DNA of 64,000 bases from Juglans regia. Taxonomy: Eukaryota; Streptophyta; Magnoliopsida; Fagales; Juglandaceae. Position numbers and translations under genes: made by a program. The notes beneath the pieces were generated by a model. That model was not told the DNA's origin, searched no databases, and saw only the letters and a program-made list of their open reading frames with translations. Below, piece after piece: positions 1 through 12,079 of this stretch. The stretch is taken from assembly GCF_001411555.2 (NCBI RefSeq), contig NC_049901.1, forward strand, positions 32,746,838 through 32,810,837. Reading direction: 5' to 3'. Position 1 is the first letter of the stretch. Each line of letters opens with the position of its first letter.

Positions 1-46
1 GCATTTTACTTTTCTTTCTCTAACCTTATCGTTTGTTTGCTTTAAG

Positions 47-925
47 GATATTGATGAGAGTAATCAGCAGAATGATCTCGGTATGCTACTTTTTAAACCT
101 TTTAGAAATGCATATTATTTTGTCATATTTCCTAATTTTTCTGAACCCAGGCACACATCAGCTTTGATATTTGACTAATGAGAACATATTAGTCAGAATT
201 CTGGGTTTCAGACAAATTTTATACTAAGAGTGCTTGGGAATGCACCCTTAAGAATTACTAATTTGTCTGAAACCCAAAATTCTGGGTTTCAGACAAATTA
301 GTAATTCTTAAGGGTCTGATCAACTTTACTCTTTTATTGTTCTTGTTTGATTTTTCTAGCTTTAAAATATTAATTGTAGTCAAGGTTACTGAAGGTTTTG
401 GAACTTATTTCAGCAGATATTGTTAATCATTCATCTTATAATCTTCTCCCAACTAGCTCTCTCTCATTATTTCTTTCATCATCTTTTGCAAAATCATGAT
501 CATTTGCTGATGCAGTCTACTATGCTTTCGTTTCTACCATTTCATTATTTATTTCTAGAGTACTCATATGATCATGCATGCAAGACTTTTAATTGCCATT
601 TTCATATGTCAAGTTTCTTGGATAATCTGGACTGTGAAAGCATTGATTTAATGAATACATTTGAGAAGTGGATTATGACGGTCTTGCATTGGTACTAAGT
701 GACATAAGCTTGTGTTTGGCTGCTTGGAAGCAGAATTGATGCAAGTTCATGATGTTTAATAGAAAAGTTAAAATATTTTGCATGCCATGCGATGGTATAA
801 ATTGCCAATGTAATATACAAATTCAGGAGTGTATATCTGCAGTTTTGGCTGCTAAAGCTTTTGTGGCTTCATTTGGATTGATGCTTTACGAGATAATGAA
901 GCATACAAGTTTGGACAGATTATAA
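47..925 (+). CDS. Possible 3' terminal exons of an unidentified host gene (partial)
   Basis: Two exon-like segments are proposed. Exon A (47-80) follows a pyrimidine-rich tract ending TTTAAG and is followed by a GTATGC donor. Exon B (827-925) follows AAATTCAG and runs open to TAA at 923-925. Joined after exon A they stay in one frame; exon B encodes 32 residues beginning ECISAVLAAKAFVASFG and ending HTSLDRL, mildly hydrophobic. An AT-rich 3' UTR-like stretch with several AATG/ATTAAA motifs follows. The implied intron (81-826) contains a large palindrome. I do not recognise the protein. Splice-site context and the open frame are the only support, and the rest of the gene would lie to the left of the window. 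A chance open frame is the alternative. Confidence 0.35.
245..314. repeat. 70-bp near-perfect palindrome
   Basis: The arms at 245-276 and 283-314 are exact reverse complements of 32 bp, separated by 6 bp (AAATTC). A further 22-bp direct copy of part of the right arm lies at 197-218. RNA from either strand would fold into a long hairpin. It could be a tiny foldback element or a small-RNA precursor; nothing in the sequence decides between these. Confidence 0.9.
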
Positions 926-2214
926 CTAATATTGGAAACTGTATCCATGTAATGTATATATGTGATGTTTAATGATTAAAGTTAGTTTGAAGTTATACAT
1001 TTATGTTTGTTCAATGGAAGGTCTTGAATTTGAATTATGTAATATAGAATATGAAAAGGTGAATGGAGCTTGTTTGAATATGTATTGTATAGTATTTTTG
1101 AGATAGCTAACTTGAATGAATGGAGGAAGGGTTTTTTTACATCGAATTTAATTAGATGGTAATTGCTGATGATGATGATGAAAAATAGCAAGCTACTAAT
1201 TGGAGATTAAGATTTCTCATGACTTAGTTTAGCTAATGAAAGCTCTGCCGCCCTTGATTGAGGAAGATGCTAAAAAAATAAAAATAAATAATCCTTCATG
1301 AACAATTGTATGCACATTTGGAATCATCTTCCTTAGCATGCATGTGGTATGCAAATATAATGTACCATATGATCTAATACAAATCATCATCATCTTGAAT
1401 ACCTATATATACTTCCATTTTAATACCTTTTTTAACTAGATTAACAATATATATTACTATTAGGTAGCTAGCTAGCTAGAATTCATCATGGTTCATGTAC
1501 ATGATTTCTTTTCCTCTTTTGGTTTAGAATGTAAAAGAAGGTTTTAAATAATATGGATACAGATAATTTATGCTATTTGTTCGTGTGCAACTTATGCCAA
1601 AAACAATTGTATAATGTAGAAGGCAGTGTATGTACTCCACTGCAGATTTCCTATTAATTGCACCATTATTTGTTCATGTACACCATTTGTTTTCATATTA
1701 ATTGCAGATTTCCAACTAGGATATTTCTTTTGTGCAGCTCATGTAGAAGGTAGTGTATATATACTTGATAACCCTGTTCTAGACAGCTGGATCGATCTTT
1801 GCCACTCAATCACTAGGTCATTGCAAATCAACGATCGATGTGCGAAGTTGCGGATGAACTCCACCCACCATTTGTTTTCATATTTGTTTTTACTGGTACA
1901 TTTGTATTGTGGATGTTTCTGTACTTTAAAGCTTGTAAGAGACATTAGCTGCTCCCATTTGTAGTACTCAATTGCCTTCCATTAATGCACCATATGCCAA
2001 TGTATAGTAACCTTAAAGGGTCCGATGTACTGATGTATTGGATGAAAACTTGAATTTATATTATATGCTATTATGGTTACAAGTATTGGATTAAAGTACT
2101 ATTTGGTAATATTGTGAATGAGTTGGAGCAGGAAATTAGGTACTAATAAAAAAAATAGTGCATTTTGTACATATATTGGCATATTTGCAGCGAATATAGT
2201 TTGACACGAAAAAA
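926..2214. other. AT-rich intergenic spacer, no gene seen
   Basis: No convincing coding sequence on either strand. Short direct repeats are present: a motif GTAGAAGGCAGTGTATGTA near 1616 recurs with two changes near 1745, and CACCATTTGTTTTCATATT near 1681 recurs near 1866. These suggest a small local duplication. The open frames at 1626-1964 fall in this repeated non-coding stretch. Confidence 0.6.
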
Positions 2215-2725
2215 CTACATATGCCGATTTTTTTTGTAGCGACAAAAAATTGCTGCAAATTCTATTTTGTGGCGAAAATCTTTCGCCGCTTATTTTTCGC
2301 TGCAAATAAGCATTAAGGCCATTGAAGCATTGTCAACAGACTTCAAAACTCTGGAAATAATCTAATACGGCGAACATAACCGCCGCGAATAATATTTGCG
2401 GCGATTAATACCGACGGAAAAAATAGTAATTGCGGCGATTTTTTGTGTATTCACAACGATATAAAATGCTGTAAATACTTTTTCGCAGCGCTACGACACT
2501 GAAATCCCAATGTTGTTTGCAGTGTAATTTATAATATTAGCAGAAAAAAATCGCTGCAAATAAACATTTTTCGCAATGATTTTTGAATTTCGCTAGCTAA
2601 ACTTTTAAATGTCTCAACAATTGCGACGAAAGTCCGGCGCAGAATAAATCGCTGCAAAAATGTATTTGCAGCGATTTATGAGGTTATTTGCGGTAGTGGA
2701 TAATTAAGACCTGTTTCTTGTAGTG
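2215..2725. mobile_element. CACTA (En/Spm) transposon end, remnant
   Basis: The right edge reads TTTCTTGTAGTG (2714-2725), the reverse complement of the CACTACAAGAAA terminus typical of plant CACTA elements. Inward from it, 2215-2700 is packed with both orientations of a GCGGCGA / TTGCAGCGATTT-like motif, as expected of the subterminal repeats bound by CACTA transposases. No matching CACTA left terminus and no transposase were found, so this is a non-autonomous or truncated copy. The left boundary is approximate. Confidence 0.65.
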
Positions 2726-2811
2726 GATAATTTAGAAGTTAAATCCAAGTGTTTTTCCAATTGTTTGATTACTTGCTGAAGTATGATTAGGATGCTATCT
2801 TGGTAGCCTTT

Positions 2812-3005
2812 AGGCTTCGTTTAGTTAGATAGATGAGATGAGATGAGATGAAAGTTGAATAAAATATTGTTAGAATATAATTTTTTAATATAATTTTTAT
2901 TTTGAGATTTGAAAAATTTGAATTGTTTATTTATTTTGTGTGAGCGTTTGAGAAAGTTTTAATGATTAGATGTGATGAGATGTGATGTGTAACCAAATGA
3001 GACCT
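2812..3005. mobile_element. ~194-bp MITE, GATGAGATGAGATG family
   Basis: The left end AGGCTTCGTTTAGTTA is an imperfect inverted match to the right end (reverse complement AGGTCTCATTTGGTTAC). The interior is AT-rich with a (GATGA)n start and a mirrored ATGATTAGATGTGATGAGATG end. Related sequences occur at 28206-28422 (opposite orientation) and, more distantly, 29399-29595. There is no coding capacity. A hAT-type MITE is likely, but the TSD is not clear. Confidence 0.65.
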
Positions 3006-3552
3006 CAGTTCCAAAATTAGGGATTTCATTTGTATAGAGTAATGTTATATGGTTTTCTAATTTTGCCAATCTCGATTGCTTCGTTGCAAGACTAGTGATG
3101 TTTCATTGTTTTTTCATTATTTGTTGAAGAATTAACCCAATTGTTTTTTCGATTGATAGCTTTCTTGCTGATTTGTGATTGACATTTTATTTCGTTTGTC
3201 TTCATGGCCAAATCAAGGGAATTGATTCATCTGTATAGAGTACTTATCAAGTCATCATATGTTTTTTTACGTTTTTATATATCCATTTTGGTTGCTTAGT
3301 TACAAAATTAGGGATTTTGTTTCCCAAGTTTCAAAAGCAAGACTTTCCCATATTCATTGCAAAATTATGGATTTCATTTGGGTTTTCCCATTCTTGTTTA
3401 TTTTGAATCAACATTAATTTTTGTATTTTTGGAGAACTTAAACTGAGTTGTTCACCTATTTGTTTTGGATTTTGATAATCTTTTTTGTGTTTATGTGCCT
3501 CGAACAATTATATTGATGTACTATTTTAGGTTTGTTGTGTTTGTTTGTATCA
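3006..3552. other. Spacer, no feature seen
   Basis: T-rich unique-looking sequence between the MITE and the Tat element. It contains loosely repeated phrases around TTAGGGATTT(T/C)(A/G)TTT. No coding sequence is supported. Confidence 0.5.
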
Positions 3553-3557
3553 TCATT

Positions 3558-4211
3558 GTTAACATTGTTTTTCGTACACCTTTGGGTCCGGTTCTAGCAA
3601 CTCAAGTCTTGGATCTTTTTGCTTGCACACTTAAGAGAACACAGAGAGTGGGGGGCCTTGGTGGAGGCCATGGAGTCTTCGATGCTTAAGACAATATATC
3701 TCCTTAGTAGTTTGTGCTTGAGCTTAGAGGAATTAGAGATAGTTCTTCATACATGGGGTCGGCTTTTATACTAGGTTTCTGGGTAGGGGCTCATACTTGG
3801 CCTCGGTGAGTTCATGTCACTTCAACTGTTCACTTAGTTAGAATCCTTTAATGTGGCGTGGCTCCCTGACTCACTTTACCTTGTAGATATTCCTTGTTAA
3901 GCCCCTCCATGCCTACTATCAGGAGATCGAGGGTTCCCTGTATCTCTTGCCCACCTACCTGGGGTAGGTTTCCGAGGGTCGGGTGTTGTCGGGGTAAGGG
4001 AGGCGAGTCCCGTCTGGCCCTATCGTTCGCTTTTCCCCACGGGTGGGTTGCTTCATGGGCAGGTTTTTCTCATGGTCGTGTACTTTATAGAGGCCCATTG
4101 AAATCTTTTAGAGGAGGATCGTTGGGCTTGATTGGGCTTTCTAACTCACTCCCCCAGAGATCCTTCATGGGCTTGTTATACGGGCCAATAGGAGGGAAAA
4201 ACCCCCTTACA
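3558..4211 (-). repeat. 3' LTR of the Tat element
   Basis: 654 bp. On the plus strand it begins TGTTAACATT and ends CCCCTTACA, so in element orientation it runs TGTAAGGGG...GTTAACA with canonical TG/CA ends. It aligns along most of its length with 17872-18555 but lacks a ~90-bp segment present there. The TSD ATCAT lies immediately outside. Confidence 0.88.
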
Positions 4212-4716
4212 GTTACCCCATCAATTCTTATCATAGGAATTCCTTTTACCTTCATTTTCGTGCTATTACTTCTTCGCAGTCGCTACCATTGAGATTCTCT
4301 TCGCTAGAAATGGGTGGTTGTTACTCTCCACGGCTCTACCACGTGTCAGGTTCTGGGCTCTAGATTAATGCCCGTATGGTTTCTTCGTCATTTAATGATG
4401 TCAGGCAATGGTTCCTCTCTAGACTTTATTGGCACGTTTTCTGATGGTTGGATTTCGCACTTGATTGTATCTTTCCAGTTTCCTCAGCACTGATGGTGTC
4501 AGGCGGCTCCTTCTCCCCACGTCGCATCATACAGTACATGTCGCACGATTCGTGCATGTCTTACTAGCTTCGTGGGGTGCGTGCGTTCCCACGACTTTGA
4601 GATATTTAAATCCCCCCATCGTCGTTAGAGCCCACTTTGCTCTCTCCTCGTTTATTAGAGTTCTTCGTGCTTCATTCCTTTCTCTTCAAATTTCTTTTTG
4701 TGTGTATTTTGCCTTC
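4212..4716 (+). promoter_or_regulatory. Probable promoter/leader of the antisense ORF
   Basis: This stretch lies between the 3' LTR and the plus-strand extra ORF, originally continuous with 9026-9043 before the nested LTR inserted. It holds a TATA-like ATATTTAAAT at 4602-4611, followed by pyrimidine-rich leader-like sequence (CTCTCTCC, TTCATTCC) down to the insertion site. The promoter role is inferred from position and composition only. No other gene is visible here. Confidence 0.35.
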
Positions 4717-5276
4717 CCATCTGTGACGCCCCCAAATTCTGCTTGGGATCTGACGGACATTTGAAGCGTCGAGACATGCAACACAAGGTTACCTGCCCCC
4801 GTTCATGACATATAAGATGCAATATTCCTAACATGCATCTAGTATTATGCAATATTCGCAGCGGATAATTTTTTTCTTTAGCAATACTATGCACCAAACC
4901 GAAATATCCCAAATACTTACAATATACTGCATACATAATGACGTACTAAACAACTAAGATCACAACACTAGTCCAAAATAGTTGTGATCAAAAGAGTGTT
5001 GGAGATTGAACACCACAAATACAAGTAGTAACCTGAGATAACTATTGTACTACCATCTACGTCACACCATTGCTTAGTCGATCATTTCCAGTTGGTCGAT
5101 TCTCGATTCTCCTTCAGATTCTGTAACAAAATCTACCATTCGGAGGGAATGGTAGTTCGGACTACCACAATGAGATTTGATTACAAATCTCAGCAAGTTA
5201 ACAGGAAACTTCCACACAGGTTAATGATGCATGCATGGCAGTAAAAGCATGAATGCGTAATCAAATCATAAGTAAT

Positions 5277-5620
5277 CATAGCATAACTTGACATACAACA
5301 TAACATAACTGGCATAACTTAAACTGAAACTGAAGCTTAGCATGAACATGACTTGAAATATAACATGGACTTGAAACATAGCATGAATGTGAACTTGGAA
5401 CATAACATGGACTTGGAACATAGCATGAACGTGAACATGCATAATTTGAATATGAACTTGAATCTGAGCATGACATAACTTAAATGTGAACTTGGAATAT
5501 AACATGAACGTGAACATAACATAACATAACATGAACTTGAAACATATTCTTGTCTCATGGGATTACTATGATTGCGTGAACGTAAACTTGAACATAACAT
5601 AACGTGAAACATGACTTGAA
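5277..5620. repeat. Degenerate ACATAACATGAACTTGA tandem repeat
   Basis: About 340 bp of imperfect short units such as ACATAACATGAACTTG / ACATAGCATGAACGTG, with strand asymmetry (few G relative to A on the plus strand). A similar AACATGACATA-rich stretch is at 6090-6490. The overlapping minus-strand open frames (Met/Cys/His-rich) come from the repeat and are not genes. Confidence 0.75.
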
Positions 5621-5759
5621 CTTGGAATCTTATTCAATAGACTTAATCATTAAAGTGACCATATGGGTGCTACATAGGTCCCCTTGAGCCGTGTGTCCCT
5701 GCCGATTACCGCATCACACACAGGTTTCTATACCAGCTGTGGGTGCATTAATACGTACT

Positions 5760-5910
5760 CCACAGTTGTTGTGGCCCCACGTATTCTACATGTCATAATT
5801 GCTGTGTCTCACGTAGTGTATGCTCCACAGTTGTTGTGGCCCCATACTTCATGCTTCACAGTTGTTGTGGCCCCATGACTTATTTATTTGTGCCACACTT
5901 GCTGTGGACA
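5760..5910. repeat. Short tandem hairpin repeat
   Basis: The unit CCACAGTTGTTGTGGCCCCA starts at 5760 and recurs at 5825, 5856 (first base changed) and, more diverged, about 5893. Each unit has CCACA...TGTGG arms that could form a small stem. It lies within the solo LTR; function unknown. Confidence 0.75.
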
Positions 5911-8900
5911 CACGTAACATAATGTATGGCACCATCGATGTTAGTGTCTGGCGCGCTCTGGTGACCAGCTAATTAGGCCCCATTCGCAACCTGTTGACTG
6001 TACTTTGCCAACCTAGGGAATTTCACACCTATTTAGACACTCCAGCGTGAACAAAGGAGTTCTACTAGGATATTACCCCATCCTAGGGCTTAGGGTCGTG
6101 ATTGACATGAATAACTTAACTGACATATATGACATTTCGTAACGAGACGTAACATGTACGTGACATAAAAGACAGAAGTCCTGACATAGCATAACGTGAC
6201 ATGAACTAAGACGACATACATGACATACCTCGAGACATAAATGTAACAGAGAACATTTCATAACATGGCATACTTGTAACATGCAACATTTCGTAACATG
6301 ACATACCATATAACAGACAACATTTCTTAACATGGCGTAACATGTGACAGTGAATATTACGTGACATGAAATACATGTAACATATGGCATGCTTAACATG
6401 ACATACTTGCAATGTATAGCAATACGTGACATAATATCTTGTGTAACAGATAAATATGTAATGACTTGGCATGACACATATGATAACATGCATACATACA
6501 CTTTAGTTCCCTTACTTATCACTCATACACATTAAACTGATAGTAAGTTAAAAGCTAACTTACCTCGATCTTTGCGCTTCGAGACAAAACTCAAGTGCGA
6601 TCACGAGAAACTGAAAGTAGTGATTTCTAAAAGTTAGAACTTAATCGCTAACAATTAGGAATATGGAGAAATATCAACTTAGAATAAAATTACCATTTTA
6701 CCCTCTACATGTGAAAAAATAACTATTTTACCCCTAACTTAAAGATTTTGCATCATAACTTCAAAAATCACCAAAATTTACATACCTTATGTAAATTTTG
6801 TCCTAAACTCAAATCTCAATTTAGAAAAATTTAAAACTAAATACAACCATTAAAACTCTATATGGCCGAAACTTACAAGGCTATTTCCTTCGATTTTGTT
6901 GTATTTTTTTCAAATCTCAAAACTCATGATTAAACAAAAATTTTTCTTCTAGTATACTCATAACATATTCCTAAGAATAATCTTGTTTGAATCATAAACA
7001 AAAGTCATCAAAATCACTAAAACCATACTTGAACTTTTTGGTTTCTCTTCTAAGTTCAAAACAGATTTTTGTTTCTAACTTGTTTTGATCAACCTCTTGA
7101 TCCATGACTTATAACGATGTGATCTTCAAACTAAAACCTCACATGGTTTACAAAGGTGTCCTAAAATAGATCCAAGCTTCAAACTCAAGATCACATGGTT
7201 AAACATTACCCAAAACATAAAATTTCATATCTTCGAAACTAACATCAAATATCTTCAAAATAACATTCTAACGTGTATATAATATGCTTCGGATCTTCCA
7301 ATAAAAATATCAAAGCCATTGGAATAAGATTAAACTATAAAAGGTTTAAACTTTCTCAAAACAGAAACTATTTTTCCTCTTCCAGTTTCTAAGTTTCTAG
7401 ATCTAAGAAAATATTTTACCAAAAATTTTAATCATGCAACAAATCCTTAACCAATAATCATATACACATGTTAACAGTACTCCATAAAAATTTCGGACCA
7501 AGATCGATTCATTACCTTGGTCAAAAACTCCAAAATATAACACACTCTCCAGTTTATCGCCCAGTATGACCTTTCTGGGGTCTAAATAACTTTTGACCAC
7601 CCAAATAATCTCTAAATGGAACAAATAAGATATCCACATAAACTAGAGTCCAAAAGAAACAACTTTCATGAAGGCAACGTTGCAAGGAAACACTTACTAA
7701 AGCTTCAAAAAAGGCATTCAAAAGAGGTAAGAAAAACTGTCCGAGAGTGTCTTTTGTGTTCTATGGAGGAAAAGTGTAAAGGAGAGTTGCTTTTCGTGGG
7801 AAGTGGACGGAAGAGACTCTTACACAAGTTATGGGAAGTGATAGGACTGAAGGAAATGTTGAGTGTTGGCCTTTTCTCCTCATAAAAATCAGTCCAAGAT
7901 CTTTTCTTAAGGTGGAGTGTAAGAGTGAAAGAGTGAGGTGGCCCTTTAGCTATGTATTTCAAGAACTTCTAGGCCCTTCTTGTATAGATCTGGACAGCCA
8001 AGTGGGGGTACAAAACTTAACCCTGAAGCAATCATATGGTGACCAAATTCGTGGGCCTTAATGGGCCTAAACCGAATCGGTCTAAATTTTGGGGTTTAAA
8101 GAGGGTTTGGGTTGCTATCAAGCCCAAATCCAATATCACTTGGCCCAATCAATTTTTCAAGGTTAACAAGATTGGATAATGATGTTCTAACACAAATTTG
8201 AAGGATTAATAGCATGTGGAAATGATTTAATCAAGTGATTAAACACAATGCTAGAAATCGGATTAGAAAATGTTTAGAGGCCAACTTTAGGGTTTTGGGG
8301 AAACCGTTTAGGGTTCTGATTTCAACCATGCTTTTGGGCTTTCGATTGGATTCCCACGATTTAGGATTTTACTAGGATTGAAAACTTCTTTAGTCTGGCA
8401 CAATTTGGTTGAGCAGATGAAAGAAAGTTTTGCTTAACTGGCATGATCTCACACCTTGATTCCTTCAAATCCAACAAACGTTCCTCATGGTGCCAAGTGT
8501 CTAAAATTATTCACTAAGTGTGGCTAAGATCCTGCCAAGTGTCCAAATAAAACTTCTCTAATCTAATTTGGACATTCCACACTGTAATTTTGAAACACTG
8601 CAATTAGTGTTTCAAAATTCCTAAAAAGTGAATCTTAAACTCTGCACTATAAATTTCTAAATATTCATATTAACCTACAATGAAAATATTTTACCAAAAT
8701 TCAACCTCGAAGTGCCCCTAAAAATAAATTCACAATTTTCAACAGACGTTTCGTCCGGAATTATGAAAATAGACTATTGCGCCATAGAATCCTAAATAAT
8801 CCACTGAGTCTAATGGCGTAGACCATAATGCATTCTAACACTTCTAACCACCTCAAATAAATAAAACTCATATGTCTAGCACCACAATAAGTGATAACAC

Positions 8901-9043
8901 TAACTATGTTGACAGACTAAAACCTATGCGATTGGTCGATTCATAAAAACTTATGGGGTTTTCACGAGATTCCTAAAGTCAATAGAAATTCAACCAATGA
9001 ATTTCTAGCGGGCTGTTACACCATCTTCCATCTTTCCATTCAC

Positions 9044-12040
9044 ATGGCTCCAAAGAACCCTTCACGCTCTGCTCCTAGAAACCCTAAGCCTACCAAGCCT
9101 TCTGGCTCCTGGCAGACTCTCGGGGCCTAGACTCTGCTGAGGTTCGTTCTAAGTCACAAAGATTCGACGGATTCTCATGGCAGTCGGTGGTGATTTCGGG
9201 TGAGTTGGAGTTGTTGAAGTCAAACTACATGGTGCTAGGCATCGTTAAGTTTGAGGTGCCGTCCCCCAACAAAGGGGCCATAGATTCTGAAGGGTATGCA
9301 TTGGAGGGGGCTGTGTACCGTAGCATGTTTTTCCAGGGGCCTCAGGCTGCCTTTCTACTGTCCAATTCGTGATGTGCTGGACTACCTGCGTTTGGCTCCT
9401 ATCCAACTCCACCCAAATGCGTGGAGGATCCTGCTATCATGTTGCGTAATTTGGCAGTGAATGCTGGAGGAGGCAGATTTTGAGTACCCTGATCTCACCG
9501 CTCTTATGTTCCTCCTTACCCACAATCTTCTAAAGCAAAGTGGAAACACATGCAGTTTTCGGTCCATTTAGGAATTGGTTTGTTTAGAGCCAGAGTATAA
9601 CAGGGTAAAAGGGTGGAGTCAGAGTTTCTTTTTCTTGTTCGGCAAAGGGTGGGAGTTTCCAGTCGGGCAGATCAACCTGCACGACTACCCTGTTCGCGCC
9701 ATCTGGGGGGTCGTGGGCAATGACAAGAGCTTCAGATCCTCGGCGACTCATGAGGAAGTGAGCTGGCTCAAGACTATTTGTGCTTGGATGAAAGCCCATT
9801 CGAACGCTTTTTTTTTTCGAGGCCTTATTGGGCGAGGGTAGCCTTCGACGATACTTGCCTCCTCTGGCCAACATGCATTTTGCTGACCAGACCGTACCGA
9901 TTCAGGCGGCCGTTCCTAAGATCTGTAGGCGTTCCCCTAGCCCGCCGGTGGAGAGGAAGTGGAAGAAGCCCAGGAGGGAGTCTCCTGCCAAAAATGGCTC
10001 TGACTCTGCGCCTATGCCTCCTCTAGATCATTCTTCTATTGCGGTGCTTGTTCAGACATCTGAAGTCATCGTCGAAGAGGGGAGAGGAGACCGAATCGTC
10101 TCCTAACAAGGCACCATCTTCTCCTTCCCCATGAGAGGCAGTCGATGCTGATTCCCTTTAGCAAGTTAGAGGCCGATCCTCTGATGGCCAGTCTTACACA
10201 GCCCGGGGTGAGTCTCCCAACTACTTCAGAAGTTTCTTCTCCAACCCTGCCGGTAAATGTGGGGATTGTGGAACTCTCGTCAGGAGAGGAGGAGTTGCTC
10301 TCCTTGCAATTTTACTGGGTCCTTTCGGACCGTCCTATTCGGGAGTCCTAGATAGTGCCCCCATCCCCTAACCTTGACCTCGAGAGGGTTCCCTCGTCCT
10401 TATCCAGTGTCCTGCCAGGGGCGAGGATTTTCTTGACCGGGTTTCTATCCTAGAGTCCCCCATCACTTATTCTCCTGAAGTCAAGACTGTCTCGGCCGAG
10501 CTCGATTTGGAGGGTGATGATGTTGTGTAAGGGAGGAAAATAACGAGGGCCGTGTCATTGGCTGGGAGGGCTCTGGCGGATGCATCTGAGATTGAGGTCT
10601 TCGGAGGTGTTAGTGGAGGTTAACGAAACTTTGGTTATTGTTGATGAAGGCCGTGTGATGGGTCGAGAGGGCTCCACTGCCGTTCACTACGACCATCCTG
10701 GCCTTGGACTTGGCAGAAGCTGGAGCTGGGGTCGGAGTTGGCGAGGGTGATGAGATCCCGACGACTTTGGTGGATGATGGTGCTTCTTTGTCCTTCATTG
10801 ACACCATCTTGGCCTTGGTGTCGACTACGGTTGGTGCCAAGGTGGGAATGAAAGCAGCCAGGGAGACCGAGGGAGCCCTCCTTGGTCCTGGTACAGACGC
10901 ATTAGCGGTTGGCGAGGCTCTAATAGTTTCCATGAACCCAAGGGTTAAAGAGATTTTTGAACGTATCGCGGAAGGTAAAGGTGAGGGCGAAGGCCGGGGA
11001 GGTCCATCCCTGGCGGAGTTCATGATGGGTGCTAAGGCATTGAGGGTTGATGACATCGTGATCGAGAACCTTTTGAGGAGAGAGGGGATGCTGCTCCAAG
11101 GTTGGGGGTAGGCAGGGCCCATCCTGACCTTGTGTAGGAAATGGCTAGGAGGCTTAGGGAGTTCTTCTCCGAGGCCAGCTATCAACTCATTAGATTTCCT
11201 TTTAAGTTTTCTTGGTGCATTTTCTTTTGACACTAAGTTGAAAGTTTGATGGCAAGGTGTAGAGCTGTTGACAGCTTTCATTGTGGATGATTGGGAGGGG
11301 GTGGAAGGTGAGAACCAGGCACTCCGATCTTTGGAGCAGTTGACCTTGCGCCATGCCAGGGAAGAGAGGGAGAGAAAGTAGGAGTCAGAAGAAACCCTCG
11401 TCTAGGTGCAGTTCAGTCGTCTTGAAGTGGCGCTTAATAAGGAGGCAAGGGACAACCTTCAGGAGTCGTTCGATCGCCAGCAGGAGGAGCTGGAGCGGCT
11501 GTGAGCTAACAACTAGAAGTTTTTCAAACAACACGATTCCAATGCTTGGTCGTACAAATGGTTCGAAGGGAAGTGCAAGGAGGCCTCCAAGTCTCTGTAG
11601 AAAAATTGGGACTCTCTCAATGCCAAATCTAAGAGAGTGAAAGACTTGGAGGCCGATAACTGTTTGGCCTGTGCCAGAGAGTCTAGCGAGAAGAGTTGGG
11701 ATGCAGGGTTGGAGACTTGGCTTGCTGAGGCTGATTGCGTGATAGCCGCACACGAGGCGACCATTCGGGACCTGTGCTCTAGTCTTGATAGCGCTCAAAC
11801 CGTCCTTCCCTGGCTACACGAGGAGCTGTCACATGTCATTTGGTCCGAGATGACACCTAGAATTACGACTACTTAAAGGGCTTGGAGAGAATGAGGGATC
11901 TTGTGCTCTTGGATCCCTGAAGTAATTTGAGGGCATTGAAGGTGCAATACCTCCCACTGGAGCCAGCATCCTTGAAGCGAGGTGCCTCGATAGGGAAAAA
12001 GCTAATCCTGAGCAGTCTCTCAGACAACCCCACCAGCTAA
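9044..12040 (+). pseudogene. Antisense extra ORF of the Tat element (Transposase_28-like), decayed
   Basis: The start is MAPKNPSRSAPRNPK at 9044. The N-terminal half (9187-9840) carries the signature of plant proteins labelled putative gypsy-type transposon (PF04195-like): a QLHPNAWRILLSCCV-like stretch at about 9410-9450, then KGWSQSFFFLFGKGWEFPV near 9600-9660. A Pro/Ser-rich linker (9900-10500) and an Ala/Gly/Glu-rich part (10704-11111) follow, then a charged coiled-coil-like tail (11280-11880) ending near LSSLSDNPTS with TAA at 12038-12040. Several stops and frameshifts break it. It runs opposite to gag-pol. Function in the family is unknown, and the 223-residue minus frame at 10610-11281 is a shadow. 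Confidence 0.75.
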
Positions 12041-12079
12041 ATGCTTTCCCTCTTATATTGATGTGTTTCTATCTTCCTT

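Larger units (their letters stand above)
4722..9020 (-). mobile_element. 4.3-kb solo LTR (Tekay/Del-like gypsy)
   Basis: Bounded by the 5-bp duplication CCATC (4717-4721 and 9021-9025). On the minus strand it starts TGTAACAGCCCGC and ends GGGGGCGTCACA, the TGTAACxxCCC...GGGCGTNACA style of long-LTR Tekay-type gypsy elements. No PBS, PPT or polyprotein homology lies inside, so recombination between two LTRs leaving a solo LTR is the simplest reading. It contains purine/pyrimidine-asymmetric repeats (5277-5620, 6090-6490) and a hairpin repeat (5760-5910). Open frames inside are low-complexity shadows. The length is unusual for one LTR; a short internal-less non-autonomous element is the alternative. 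Confidence 0.72.

Noticed and set aside
5266..5612. Met/Cys/His-rich minus-strand frames
   Set aside because: Derived from the ACATAACATGAACTTG repeat in the solo LTR; three frames read the same repeat.
10610..11281. 223-residue minus-strand open frame in the Tat element
   Set aside because: Shadow of the plus-strand antisense ORF; low-complexity Ala/Pro/Ser text and no gag-pol motif.
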